Of a stretch of DNA of 64,000 bases, positions 1-9,722 are shown in pieces. The stretch lies in assembly GCA_030386875.1 (NCBI GenBank), contig CM059570.1, forward strand, positions 36,757,422 to 36,821,421, written 5' to 3'. A model generated the notes under the pieces. That model did no database searches. It saw nothing but the letters and a program-made list of their open reading frames with translations, and was not told the origin of the DNA. The first letter of the stretch is position 1, and every line of letters starts with the position of its first letter. A program made the position numbers and the translations under genes. The DNA is from Morinoia aosen. Taxonomy: Eukaryota; Arthropoda; Malacostraca; Amphipoda; Talitridae.

Positions 1-905
1 TGACTGGATAAGAAAACCTATTCTATCATATTTTAATGTTGAATTTTTGACCACTCATATTTTAATCCATCTAACTTGACATCCGACCTTTGTTTTTTAT
101 CAATTTACCCAACGGAATTTCACCTATCCTGCAAAAAATGAAATAATTTCACCTAAATCAAAACTAGAAATTACCTAAATCCCTTACATGAAGTTCCACT
201 GCAAGTTGCTTCACAATATTCTAAACAGGGTCAAGAAGAAAGGGAAATTTCAGTATAAAAAAATCCAAAATTTACCTCCGGTCGAACATACTCAAAACCC
301 TATAAATATTATTGTCCATTCGACCAGAATAGATTAAACAATTCCTAGTCCCAAGTTGAATAATTACATAAGCCTCATTAAAAATTTCACTAATACATGC
401 GGTTAAAATAAGTAAATTCTTTAGAAACTGTTTAAAATTTCACCAAACCCTGACGTACGGAAATTTGGCTTTCCATAACCCACAAAAACAGCCACCTTTC
501 ATATCAGAATAGATTACTCCCCTTCAAAGGCGATACTAACCTTTCGTTCTGAAAATTCATTTGAAACCTTCACCAGAAAACGCCAAATATTCACCAACTT
601 CATTACACATCCAATTACTATCAATAATTTCTCAAATTAACCCCAACAACCCAATTTATATTTGTTTTCAGGATTAAATGATCAAACAAGCGGTTAATTA
701 GCATACATCAGATAGAGTCTCAGTAATTCATGCAGGGCCCTTGAATAAACTAAACATGATCCAATCTAAAACAAATCAACCATTAACCCACAACAAAATA
801 AAAATCATCACTAAATAAAACTACCATCGCAATCCGACATCAAAACCAAAGATAATTCTCGTTTAATAGAAAAACATAGACACCTGTTCATCTCCTTACA
901 GATAA
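1..905. other. AT-rich left arm of the unit (reference copy)
   Basis: No gene, promoter or structured element recognised. This arm differs most between unit families and shows many single-base and small length differences. Equivalent arms follow every unit start. A conserved run around 840-900 (words such as AAAGATAATTCTCGTTTAATAG and CACCTGTTC) leads into the inverted-repeat zone in all twelve copies. Confidence 0.8.
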
Positions 906-914
906 TAGTTGTGG

Positions 915-932
915 ACCGCGCTGTCGCGCGTT
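915..932. repeat. Short GC inverted repeat, 7-bp stem (reference copy)
   Basis: In most units this reads AACGCGC-TGTC-GCGCGTT, a perfect 7-bp stem with a four-base loop (for example 6430-6447). Unit 1 has ACCGCGC in the left arm, breaking one pair, and units 3, 5 and 8 lose only the outermost pair. It lies about 40 bp left of the larger inverted repeat and is GC-rich in AT-rich surroundings. Confidence 0.8.
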
Positions 933-970
933 AAATTCAGGGGTTGAGTAAATCGAGCTTGAGTTTTGGG

Positions 971-1006
971 GCCGCTCGACGAGCGCTACGCAACTCGCCG
1001 AGCGGC
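971..1006. repeat. 13-bp GC-rich inverted repeat, unit 1
   Basis: Arms GCCGCTCGACGAG and CTCGCCGAGCGGC around a 10-base loop. Twelve of 13 positions pair; the ninth is an A/C mismatch. Every unit has the element. It could act as an RNA stem-loop or a DNA cruciform, but no transcript is evident from sequence alone. Confidence 0.85.
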
Positions 1007-1860
1007 ATAATTGTTGCTCAAATATAAGTCAAACTCGAGGGACACTGCATTTACTTCGAATCACTTTCAAACTCTGAAAAATGCAATTGTTGTGTCATTT
1101 TTATGCATTTTTAGTGTATTTACCCCGTAGAGTTTACTAACGGCCCTAAAAGTATCTGTCTGTATGGTAATCAAATTGGTAGCTGCAGCGATTCTCATTT
1201 TTTAGAGATTTTCCATTGAAAATAACATTTTAATATCCGTGGACTTTAATCGAATTTTTTCCCTAATTTTTCAAATGCGTGGTCATTTCACAACTCGATA
1301 TGTCCCATTTGGCCCTAAAAACGGTTCAAAACACGTTCCAATGACGAAATAACGACCAAAACATTCTTAAAAACTCATTTGTCCATATATTAAAAAATAA
1401 TGAATAAAATAAATTTTAACACCATAATTCAGACCCTGCTTCGGATTCCGCTTCATTTGAGCCCAAAATGAGGTTTCTAGCTTATTTCTAAGTACCCTAA
1501 ATCGTCAAATTAAACAAGTATGGAATTTTAGAAAATTACTCATTTTCCCCAAAATATCATTTGGACCGTTCTCAAAATGACAATATAGACACTACTCATT
1601 GATGTCTACGTTCTATCAAAATTTCGGACTTGTACCTTCGATGGAAAGAAAGATATGCCTAATTAAAATTTCACTCAATTGCTGACCGAGTTCACCGATG
1701 CATCATCATTGCAAATGAAAAAAAATCAATATCTTTCATAACTCCCACTTTCTGAAGACGAAAGAAATGCTATCGCTTCTCTACATCATGGCGCAAGTAT
1801 CATGCAAATTTCGGCACTGAACTATGTGAAATGAGTGATTTTTCGAATTTCGAAATAATT
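1007..1860. other. AT-rich segment without recognised features (reference copy)
   Basis: No gene seen. The first 230 bp are well kept between units. The remainder includes two strongly conserved runs, around 1490-1560 and 1660-1710, visible in all twelve copies. A shared patch with unit 9 begins here at 1318. Confidence 0.75.
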
Positions 1861-1870
1861 TCATGTTATG

Positions 1871-1881
1871 GGATTTGAACC
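1871..1881 (-). promoter_or_regulatory. tRNA T-arm / Pol III B-box match, unit 1
   Basis: On the minus strand this reads GGTTCAAATCC, which fits the B-box consensus GGTTCGANTCC except for the A at its sixth position, and it sits in GCGGGTTCAAATCCC, like a tRNA T-stem and loop. Upstream on the minus strand (about 1940-1955) is only a poor A-box-like stretch, so this is at best a decayed tRNA-derived or SINE-type head. An intact tRNA fold is not visible. Confidence 0.4.
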
Positions 1882-2682
1882 CGCAACTTGTCAATTTTCG
1901 TCCTGAAAAACATTACAAAATCCATCGTCTCATCATACACAATAGCTTGACCGATTTGCAGCGCCCAATGAACTCACCAACAGCATCTACGTTTGAATGA
2001 GTGAAATTCCTCATTTAAGAGAATAATTCCTCAAAATGAGGCATTTCATGAGCGGAAACAATTTTCATGGGTTTCCACACCTATATCCCAATTATTGACC
2101 GAAATAGAAGCCTGAACTAAGTCCGAGTGAGAATTTTCGAATTTTCGAAAATATCTCAGAAATAATATTTTTGTTTCCGTAAATAACGTATTTGAGACGT
2201 GCAAACCCACTCAAAAATTCAATCCATACCAGGGACACACACTCATAAAACATGAACCCTGAGTGAGCTTCGAAACAGTGTCTACTCACTCACACTCAGT
2301 TTTTCCTAAAAGCGAAACATGCAACTGATGATAATATGAATCAATGAGTTATCGTATTTATTCCCAAACAAAGTTTCAGTGCACAGCTCAAAAGTTCCTG
2401 ACTCAAAAGTCCATCCAATATCTTCTCTCAATCATCAAAATTCATGAGTGAAACATCAACTCACAGTACCCCATATTGTGATCGGCAGCCCCAGCATGAT
2501 GCGCTCTATTCCAAAACGCTTGTTTATTGATGAGCCGTTTCCAAGACGAAATGTGTGTATCAGTATCTCGACCATTTGCAGGCATATTTCAGAATTCCAT
2601 GAATAAAATACGCCAATAAAAACTCATCATGAATTTTGACACACAATCAAAGCGCTCAAATACGAGATATCGCTCGATTTTG

Positions 2683-2691
2683 ATGAGTCAT
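2683..2691. promoter_or_regulatory. bZIP-type palindrome ATGAGTCAT
   Basis: A perfect match to the AP-1/GCN4-class site (ATGACTCAT read on the other strand). It is found at the same unit position in eleven of the twelve copies (for example 8193-8201) and altered only in unit 6. Binding is not shown by sequence alone. Confidence 0.4.
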
Positions 2692-3015
2692 TGATGACAT
2701 TTGCCGAGTATTATATTGTTTGCATGATCATTGTATCATAACTAAAGTCAATAGCCGGCAACTCTGCAAACCCTCTTATTCTTCATCGGTCGCCAACAGT
2801 TTCTTCCCCTTCAAAACGCTAAGTGAGCAGAAATGAGCGTTTTAAAATTTCACTCACTTTGCATGTATATGAGAGCATCTACCACAACACTTTTAGCATG
2901 GTCACATTCATTGAAACGCACAACATTAGTGTTTACCTCAAGTTTGAAACAAATGGCATCGCGGTTCTTAGGACTAGCGTCGCACAAATTAACAGCGAAA
3001 TCGATTTACGAGAAA

Positions 3016-3031
3016 AAAATGAGCTCATTTT
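3016..3031. repeat. 16-bp perfect palindrome
   Basis: AAAATGAGCTCATTTT, centred on GAGCTC. It is conserved in nearly all units and broken in unit 5 by one G-to-A change near 25001. Confidence 0.7.
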
Positions 3032-3779
3032 CTGGTATGTATCAATCAATGGATTTCTTAACATTCAAATTATGTGCTATAGTCATAAAAAATTGACGTT
3101 TGAGACATCGAAACATTTCGAGAAAATCGATATCAAATATTACGTCGACTGGCAGTCATCGGCCCCTTGTCTCTAAGCATCTGGACTTGTAAATTTTACG
3201 ACTCGAAATTTTGGATTTGAAAAAAATTATTTCAAACAAGCCTTCGGAGGTGCAAAGACTTTACCATAGGGTAAATCGGCAATTTGCAACACATTTCATC
3301 TCTATAAATTTTTTCGTAGGACGTCGATAAACGCATCAAAAAAGTAAAAATTGATGCATACTCTAATTGAGTGAAAAATGAGTGCTCAAAAATACGTGTT
3401 ATCGAGTTTCTTTCTAAGAGAACAAACATTTTTAACAACTCTAGCAACACTCTCGAAGCCTCGAAAAATGGCTGCGAGTCCCTAAATGGATATAAAATGA
3501 GTAAAACTTCGAAATCGAAAAAATCATTATCAAGCACTCATTTCTTAACAAAACTAACGAAAACATCAATTTTCTGTCGTTACTTGAACATGGGTGTGTT
3601 CGAAAATCCATGAAAAGCCTTATAGAGGCTTTAAATTGGGATCGAATATTTCACCCCAAGGACTTAGAAAAATTCACGAGATTTGGGCCCCAATTTTAGT
3701 TTTTTGGATTTTACTCAAAAGTTTATTGAGCTACAAATTTAAGTTTAGTACCAAACGAAAGGTCTCGCCAAGGCGCATC

Positions 3780-3949
3780 ACTCATCAAAATTTCGATATC
3801 CTGAGGCATGAAAAAAGGGGCCTTAGAGGAGATGGAAAGTGGATTTTACTGTTGAAATCGCAAAATTCAATAAAACGAAAAAAATTTTCAAGCGATCTTT
3901 CCACAAAAAAGTCTTCGTATGTAGGACCGAAAAACTCGCAAAAAATGTT
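3780..3949. other. Family II central block (reference copy)
   Basis: About 170 bp between conserved flanks (left AAAGGTCTCG..GGCGCAT, right GTTAAATAAAGTTTTTCGTG). Units 1, 3, 5, 6, 8, 9 and 10 carry this version. It resembles the family I block only near the right edge. No function recognised. Confidence 0.75.
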
Positions 3950-3964
3950 AAATAAAGTTTTTCG

Positions 3965-3977
3965 TGGGTCGCACCCA
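3965..3977. repeat. Small inverted repeat TGGGT-CGC-ACCCA
   Basis: Five-bp arms kept in all eleven complete units. Differences fall only in the three-base loop: CGC usually, CAC in unit 6, CCC in unit 9. Confidence 0.6.
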
Positions 3978-4149
3978 TTTTCCACACGCACGCTTGGAAA
4001 GATTTTTAGAGGTTTTGGGGGCTGTGTTTGGGACAGTTTTTTAAAAAAAGTATTGCTCATGATGGTCTGTAAATTTGATAACTTTGAGAAAAAGATTCAT
4101 TCTCGGAGGTATTAAAGTTTGGAATTTCCACTCGATTAAACAACGCCAG

Positions 4150-4167
4150 AAATGGCGGCCAAAAATG
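4150..4167. promoter_or_regulatory. Invariant 18-mer with YY1/Pho-like core
   Basis: AAATGGCGGCCAAAAATG occurs unchanged in every complete unit. Its core matches the ATGGCGGC part of the YY1 / Drosophila Pho binding consensus; units 6 and 10, with AAAAATGGCGGC, match the full 11-base form. The role is inferred from motif only. Confidence 0.4.
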
Positions 4168-4740
4168 ACCTTTAAAAAAACGCGTTTTTTTACTTCAACT
4201 TCAAAGTTGCACAAAATCTAAGTAACCCATGATGGCACTCTGTAAAACATATTTGAAATACTACAAAGCTTTTCGAACAAGCCCTCAAGGTTTGAGACCT
4301 CCAGGTATCGTCCCCAAAACTCAGGACTATGTTTGGACGACGTCCCGAAATCTTATAAATTTTTGAAAAAAATTAAATCCAAATTTACATCGAAACTTAA
4401 TCGTTTTGAGAACCGCTGATTTTATAGTGAGTAGAACTTTTGAAAATCTATCACCTATCAAAGTTTGAGTTTGCAAACTTGCGTAGTTTGTTCAATAAAA
4501 AATGTCAAAATTTCGACTGAAATCGAAAAAAAATTTTTGGTCAACTTTGAGGAGCTCAAAGGGATATTTTTTATTAACGTATCGCAAAATGGCAACCTCA
4601 GCACTTACTCCAACATTTTATCTACCACATCCTGTAATTTGAGCCGCCTAAGTGCATTCTAAGTATGTTTGGCAGCAGTTTGAAAAATTGCAATTTTTGG
4701 CTATTTTTCACCATTGAACCTTCATTAAATTTGAAATTTT

Positions 4741-4821
4741 CGCACGATCGAAACGAAACTTGGCACAGACAATGTCGAGATAGGGGTCTTTCTGCTCACC
4801 AAATTTGAGCGCGCTGGGACC
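4741..4821. other. Conserved core before the hypervariable strip (reference copy)
   Basis: About 81 bp, richer in G+C than the surroundings, running from CGCACGATC to GCGCGCTGGGACC. It is recognisable in all three end types: type A here, type B at 26721-26801 and 32198-32278, and type C at 48627-48707. The sequence that follows it is not alignable between types. Confidence 0.7.
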
Positions 4822-4907
4822 AGCCGTTTCCGAGAATGCGCCCATGCACTACACGTACGCACTACAGTCCTTCTTTACTCGGCGCGGCCACCCAGATTTT
4901 TATGAAA

Positions 4908-5106
4908 TTTTTTTTTTTTTTTTTTTGCGCATTTTTTTTTTAGTTTTCCTTCGGAACCTCAAAAAGAGGTCCGCCCGCGCAAAAACCAGCACAGACCGGG
5001 GGCGGACCACACACACACACACAAACACACACAAACACCTCATAACCCCAAACATTCACACTCTTACACACACTCCCACACACAGACACACACATACACA
5101 CACACA
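4908..5106 (+). repeat. Poly-T, GC inverted repeat and AC microsatellite, unit 1
   Basis: A 19-base T tract (4908-4926), a second T-rich run, an inverted repeat with arms GGTCCGCCC (4968-4976) and GGGCGGACC (5000-5008), then a long imperfect AC tract from 5006. The left arm can alternatively pair with 4952-4960 (CGGAACCTC). The AC tract is haplotype 1 (CCTCATAACCCCAAACATTC core). Confidence 0.9.
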
Positions 5107-5390
5107 TGCAGTGCACACTTCTAAAAATAACCACAATTATCCAACACAATCAGATACACCATCGTCTCAAATCACAAAACGATATCTGCATTTTCCTTCA
5201 CTCTATGCTCTATGTTGAACTTTCAAACACCAACATCAATTCATTTTCCGATACCATTAACAAATACCATGTATAAAACTCCCCAACCATGTATTTACAG
5301 GTCAAAAATCATTTCTTCGACCTCTTCTTATGAATAACACATCCTTAACAAATCAATCAGATGGAAACGTCTTATATTATTACCCCAACC
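5107..5390. other. Conserved spacer between AC tract and minisatellite (reference copy)
   Basis: About 280 bp, AT-rich, no gene seen. Words such as CAAACACCAACATCAATTC and CCGACCTCTT are kept in all eleven complete units. Confidence 0.75.
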
Positions 5391-5511
5391 TAAACTAATC
5401 TAACCCAACCTAAACTAATCTAACCCAACCTAAACTAATCTAAGCCAACCTAAACTAATATAACCCAACCTAGTCTAATCTAACCCAACCTAGTCTATTC
5501 TAAACCAACCA
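5391..5511 (-). repeat. Telomere-like minisatellite, unit 1/2 junction
   Basis: About six copies of a 20-mer. On the minus strand it reads TTAGG TTGGG TTAGA TTAGT with small variants (CTAGG, TTAGA). Every pentamer is TTAGG or one step from it, fitting a decayed arthropod telomere tract. Confidence 0.8.
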
Positions 5512-6485
5512 AAGCTATTTTATCCTGAGTAGAAAAGAAAACCTATTCTATCATATTTTATTGTTGAATTTTTGACCTCTCTTATTTTATTCCATCTAAC
5601 TTGTCGTCCAACCTCTGTTTCGTATCAATTCACCCAACGGAATTCAACCTATGCTGCAAAGAATGGAATACCTTCACCTAAATCAAAACTTAAAATTACC
5701 TAAAACCCTTACATGAAGATCGACTGTAAGTTGCTTCACAATATTCAAAACCGAGTCAAGAAGAAAGGGAACTTTCAGTGTAAAATCCAGAATTAACCTC
5801 CGGTCGAACATACTTAAAACCCTATAAATATGATTGTCCATTCGACCAGAACATATTAAACAATTCCTGGTCCCAAGTTGAATTAAATAAGCCTCATTCA
5901 AAATTTTACTTATACATGCGGTTAAAAAAAATATATTCTTTAAAAGCTATTCGAAATTTTACCAAACACAGACGCACGAAAATTTGGCTTCCCATAACCC
6001 ACAAAAATTGCTACCTCTCAAATCAAAATAGATTACTCAGTTTCAAAAGCGATACAAACCTTTCGTTCTGAAAATTCATTTGAAACCTTCAACAGAAAAC
6101 GCCAAATACTCACCAACTTCATAACAGATCCAATTACTATCAACACTCTCAAATGAATCCCAAAAATCTGAAATATATTTGTTTCCAGGAATAATTGATG
6201 TGAATTAGCTGTAAATCACCACACATCAGATGGCGTCTCAGTTATTCATGCAGAGCCTTTAAAATATCCAATCCCGCAACAATCAAAAACTAAACATCAA
6301 TAAATCATCAATAAAATAAAAATCACTAAATGGAACTACAACCGCAATCCGGCATCAAAACCAAAGATAATTCTCGTTTAATAGAAAAATATCGACACCT
6401 GTTCAGCTCCTTACAGATAATCATTGGGGAACGCGCTGTCGCGCGTTAAATTCAGGGGTCGAGTAAATCGAGCTTAAGTTTTGGG

Positions 6486-6521
6486 GCCGCTCGACGAGCG
6501 CTACGCAACTCGCCGAGCGGC
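6486..6521. repeat. 13-bp inverted repeat, unit 2
   Basis: Same arms and loop as in unit 1, including the single A/C mismatch. Confidence 0.85.
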
Positions 6522-7380
6522 ATAATTGTTGCTCAGATATTAGTCTAACTCGAGGGACACTGCATTTACTTCGAATCACTTCCAAACTCTGAAAAATACA
6601 ATTTTTGTGCCATTTTTACGCATTTTTAGCGTATTCACCCCGTAGAGTTTACTAACGGCCCTAAAAGTATCTGTCTGTATAGTGATCAAATTGGTAGTTG
6701 CAGCAATTCTCATTTTTTAGCGTATTTCCATTGAAAATAACATTTTAATATCCGTGGACTTTAATCGAATTTTTCCCAATTTTTTCAAATGCGTGGTCAT
6801 TGCACAAGTCGAAATGTCCCATTTGGCCCCAAAAACGGTTCAAAACACGTTCCAATGACGAAATAACGGCCAAAACATTTTTAAAATCTCATTTGTCCAT
6901 ATATCAAAAATTAATGAATGAAAAAAATTTTAACCCCATAATTCACACCCTGCTTTGGATTCCGCTTCATTTGAGCCCAAAATGAAGTTTCTAGCTTATT
7001 TCTAAGTACCCCAAATCGTCAAATTAAACAAGTATGGAATTTTAGAAAATTACTCATTTTCCCCAAAATATCATTTGCACCGTTCTCAAAATGTCAATAT
7101 AGACACTACTCATTCATATCTACGTTGTATCAAAATATCGGACATATAGCTTCAATGCAGAAAAAGATATGCCTAATTAAAATTTCACTCAATTGTTGAC
7201 CGAGTTCACCGATGCATCATCATTGAAAATGAAAAAAAATCAATATCTTAGATAACTCCCACTTGCTGAAGACGAAAGAAATGCTATCACATATCTACAT
7301 CCTCACGTATCATGCAAATTTCGGCACTGAAGAATGTGAAATGAGTGATTTTCTGAATTTCTAAATAAATTCATGTTTTG

Positions 7381-7391
7381 GGATTTGAACA
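7381..7391 (-). promoter_or_regulatory. Altered B-box-like site, unit 2
   Basis: One change at the first minus-strand base (TGTTCAAATCC), a family I feature. Confidence 0.25.
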
Positions 7392-9290
7392 CGCAACTGG
7401 TCAATTTTCGTCCCGAAAAACATTACAAAATCTTTTGTCTCATCATATACAATAGCTTGACCGATTTGCAGCCCCCAATGAACTCACTAACAGCATCTAC
7501 GTTTGAGTGAGTTAAATTCCCCATTTAAGATCATAATTCCTCAAAATGAGGCATTTCATGAGCGGAAACAATTTAAATGTGTTACCACCTCTATGTCCAA
7601 ATTTCTGACCGAAATAGAAGCCTGAACAAAGTCCGAGTGAGAATTTACGAATTTTCGGAAATATTTCAGTAATAATATTTTAGTTTCCGTAAATAAAATA
7701 TTTGAGATCCGCAAAACCTCTCAAAAATTCAAACCATATCAGGAACACACACTCACAAAATATGAGCCATGAGTGAGCGTCGAAATGGTGTCTACTCACT
7801 CACACTCAGTTTTTCCTAAAAGCGAAACATGCAACTGATGGGAATATGAATCAATGAGTTATCGTTTTTATTCCCAAACAAAGTTTCAGTGCACAGCTCA
7901 AAAGTTCCTGACTCAAAAGACCCTCCAATATCTTCTCTCAATCATCAAAATTACTGAGTGAAACATCAACTCACAGTACCCCATATCGTGATCGACAGCC
8001 CCAGCATGATGCGCTCTATTCCAAAACGCTCGTTTATTAATGAGCCGTTTACAATACGAAATGTGTGTGTCAGTATCTCGATCATTTGCAGGCATATTTC
8101 AGAATTCCATGAATAAAATACGCCAATAAAAACTCATCATGAATTTTGATCCACAATCAAAGAGCTCAAATACGAGATATCGCTCGATTTTGATGAGTCA
8201 TTGATGACATATGCCGAGTATTATATTGTTTGCACGCTCAATGTACCATAATTAAAATCACTAGCCGGCAACTCTGCAAACCCTCTTATTCTTCATCAGT
8301 CGCCAACAGTTTCTTCCTCTTCAAAACGCTAAGTGAGCAGAAATGAGCGTTTTAAAATTTCACTCACTTTGCATGTATATGAGAGCATCTATTACAAGAC
8401 TTTTATCTTGGTGGCATACATTGAAACGAACAACATTAGTGCTTACCTCAAGTTTGAAACAAATGGCATCGCGGTTCTTAGGACTAGCGTCGCACAAATT
8501 AACAGCGAAATCGATGTACGAGAAAAAAATGAGCTCATTTTCTGGTATGTATCAATCAATGGATTTCTTAACATTCAAATAATGTGCTATAGTCATCAAA
8601 AATTGACGTTTAAAACATCGAAACATTTAGAGAAAATCGATATCAAATATTACGTCGACTTGCAGTCATCGGCCCCTTGTCTCTAAGCATCTGGACTTGT
8701 AAATTTTACGACTCGAAATTTTGGATTTGAAAAAAATAATTTCAAACAAGCCTTCGGAGGTGCAAAGACTTCACCATAGGGTAAATCGGCAATTTTCAAC
8801 ACATTTCATCTCTATAAATTTTTTCGTAGGACGTCGATAAACGCATCAAAAAAGTAAAAATTGATGCATACTCTAATTGAGTGAAAAATGAGTGCTCAAA
8901 AATACGTGTTTTCGGGGTCACTTCGAAGAGAACAAATATTTCTAACAACTCTAGTAACACTGTCGAAGCCTTGAAAAATAGCTGCGAGTGCCTAAATGGA
9001 CATAAAATGAGTAAAACTTCGAAATCGAAAAAATCATTATCAAGCACTCATTTCCTAACAAAACTAACGAAAACATCAATTTACTGTCGTTACTTGGACA
9101 TGCGAGTGGTCGAAAACCCATGAAAAGCCTTTTAAAGGCCTTAAATTGGGATCGAATATTTCACCCCTAAGGACTTAGAAAAATTCACGAGATTTGAGCC
9201 CCAATTTTAGTTTTTTGGACTTTTTCCAAAAGTTTGATGAGCTACAACTTTGAGCGTGGTACCAAACGAAAGGTCTCGTCGAGGCGCATC

Positions 9291-9459
9291 ATTCAAGTGT
9301 TTTTTCAACTCTGTCGAAGGTAAGCAAGTGGGCTTTTGGGGGGGACGAATATCCGAAATAAGCTGAAAAAATGGAAAAAAAATTCTGACGCTCAAACGAA
9401 GCCGAAATTCGACCAGCAAAAGAATTATGGTATGTACGACCAAAAACCGAGCAGAAAGT
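9291..9459. other. Family I central block, unit 2
   Basis: Alternative version of the central block, with a G-rich run near 9337-9345 and little similarity to the family II block outside its right end. It defines family I. Confidence 0.75.
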
Positions 9460-9708
9460 GTTAAATAAAGTTTTTCGTGGGTCGCACCCATTTTCCTCAA
9501 ACAAGTTTGAGGCGGTTTTTTGAGGGTTTGGGGCTTGTGTTTGGGACATTTTTTTGAGAAAAGCATCACTCATGGCAAACTGTAAACTTGATACCTTTGA
9601 GAAAAAGTTTAAATCTGGGTGGTATCAACTTTTGAAGTCCTCACTCGGTCAAACAACGTCACAAATGGCGGCCAAAAATGACCTTTGAAAAAACGCGTTT
9701 TTTTACTT

Positions 9709-9722
9709 CAACTTTAAAGTTG
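9709..9722. repeat. 14-bp palindrome CAACTTTAAAGTTG
   Basis: A perfect palindrome just right of the invariant 18-mer. It is present in most units and altered in units 1 (CTTCAAAG), 3 and 8 (right arm changed). Confidence 0.6.

Larger units (their letters stand above)
1990..3600. other. TGAGTG/CACTCA-rich segment (reference copy)
   Basis: This segment is packed with TGAGTG, GAGTGA and their complements, for example around 1996, 2246, 2261, 2283-2300, 2442, 2851, 3369-3386, 3496 and 3535. A perfect ATGAGTCAT lies at 2683-2691 and a 16-bp palindrome at 3016-3031. Short open frames at 2823-3176 and 2833-3096 recur in most units, but between units 1 and 2 nearly all differences in both frames alter amino acids, so I do not call them genes. 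Confidence 0.7.
1..5525 (+). repeat. Macrosatellite unit 1 (family II)
   Basis: First complete unit; the window opens just after the minisatellite of the preceding unit. It serves here as the reference for unit layout. It has the family II central block near 3780-3949, the type A strip before its poly-T tract and a six-copy minisatellite at its end. From about 1450 to 3583 it matches unit 12 at a constant offset of 60417 with only scattered single-base differences. No gene is supported anywhere in it. Confidence 0.95.

Noticed and set aside
971-1006. Helitron 3' end hairpin
   Set aside because: No CTRR end follows the stem at the expected distance on either strand, and no TC start or Rep/helicase sequence is seen.
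1861-1955. Complete tRNA gene on the minus strand
   Set aside because: Only the T-arm region fits; no acceptor stem, D-arm or anticodon arm can be folded convincingly.
2823-3176. Open frame of 117 codons recurring in most units, overlapping another of 87 codons at 2833-3096
   Set aside because: The longer one starts at GTG and overlaps a second frame. Between units 1 and 2 almost every base difference changes the amino acid in both frames, and unit 6 lacks it. This is the pattern of non-coding DNA.
3948-3956. AATAAA polyadenylation signal in most units
   Set aside because: A single hexamer in AT-rich DNA without a supported transcript; changed to AATCAA in unit 8.
3594-4115. Longest open frame (173 codons) in unit 1
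   Set aside because: It is not kept in the other units, crosses the dimorphic central block, uses a non-ATG start and has no recognisable domain.
4465-4662. Open frame of 65 codons with constant length in nine units
   Set aside because: It starts at TTG, the opposite strand is open too, units 5 and 6 lack it, and no domain is recognisable. Constant length follows from recent shared ancestry.
5001-5106. CRISPR-like array in the AC-rich tracts
   Set aside because: Simple-sequence microsatellite without repeat-spacer periodicity.
4805-5218. Open frames with long Phe and Thr-His runs
   Set aside because: These are translations of the poly-T and AC tracts, with no protein meaning.
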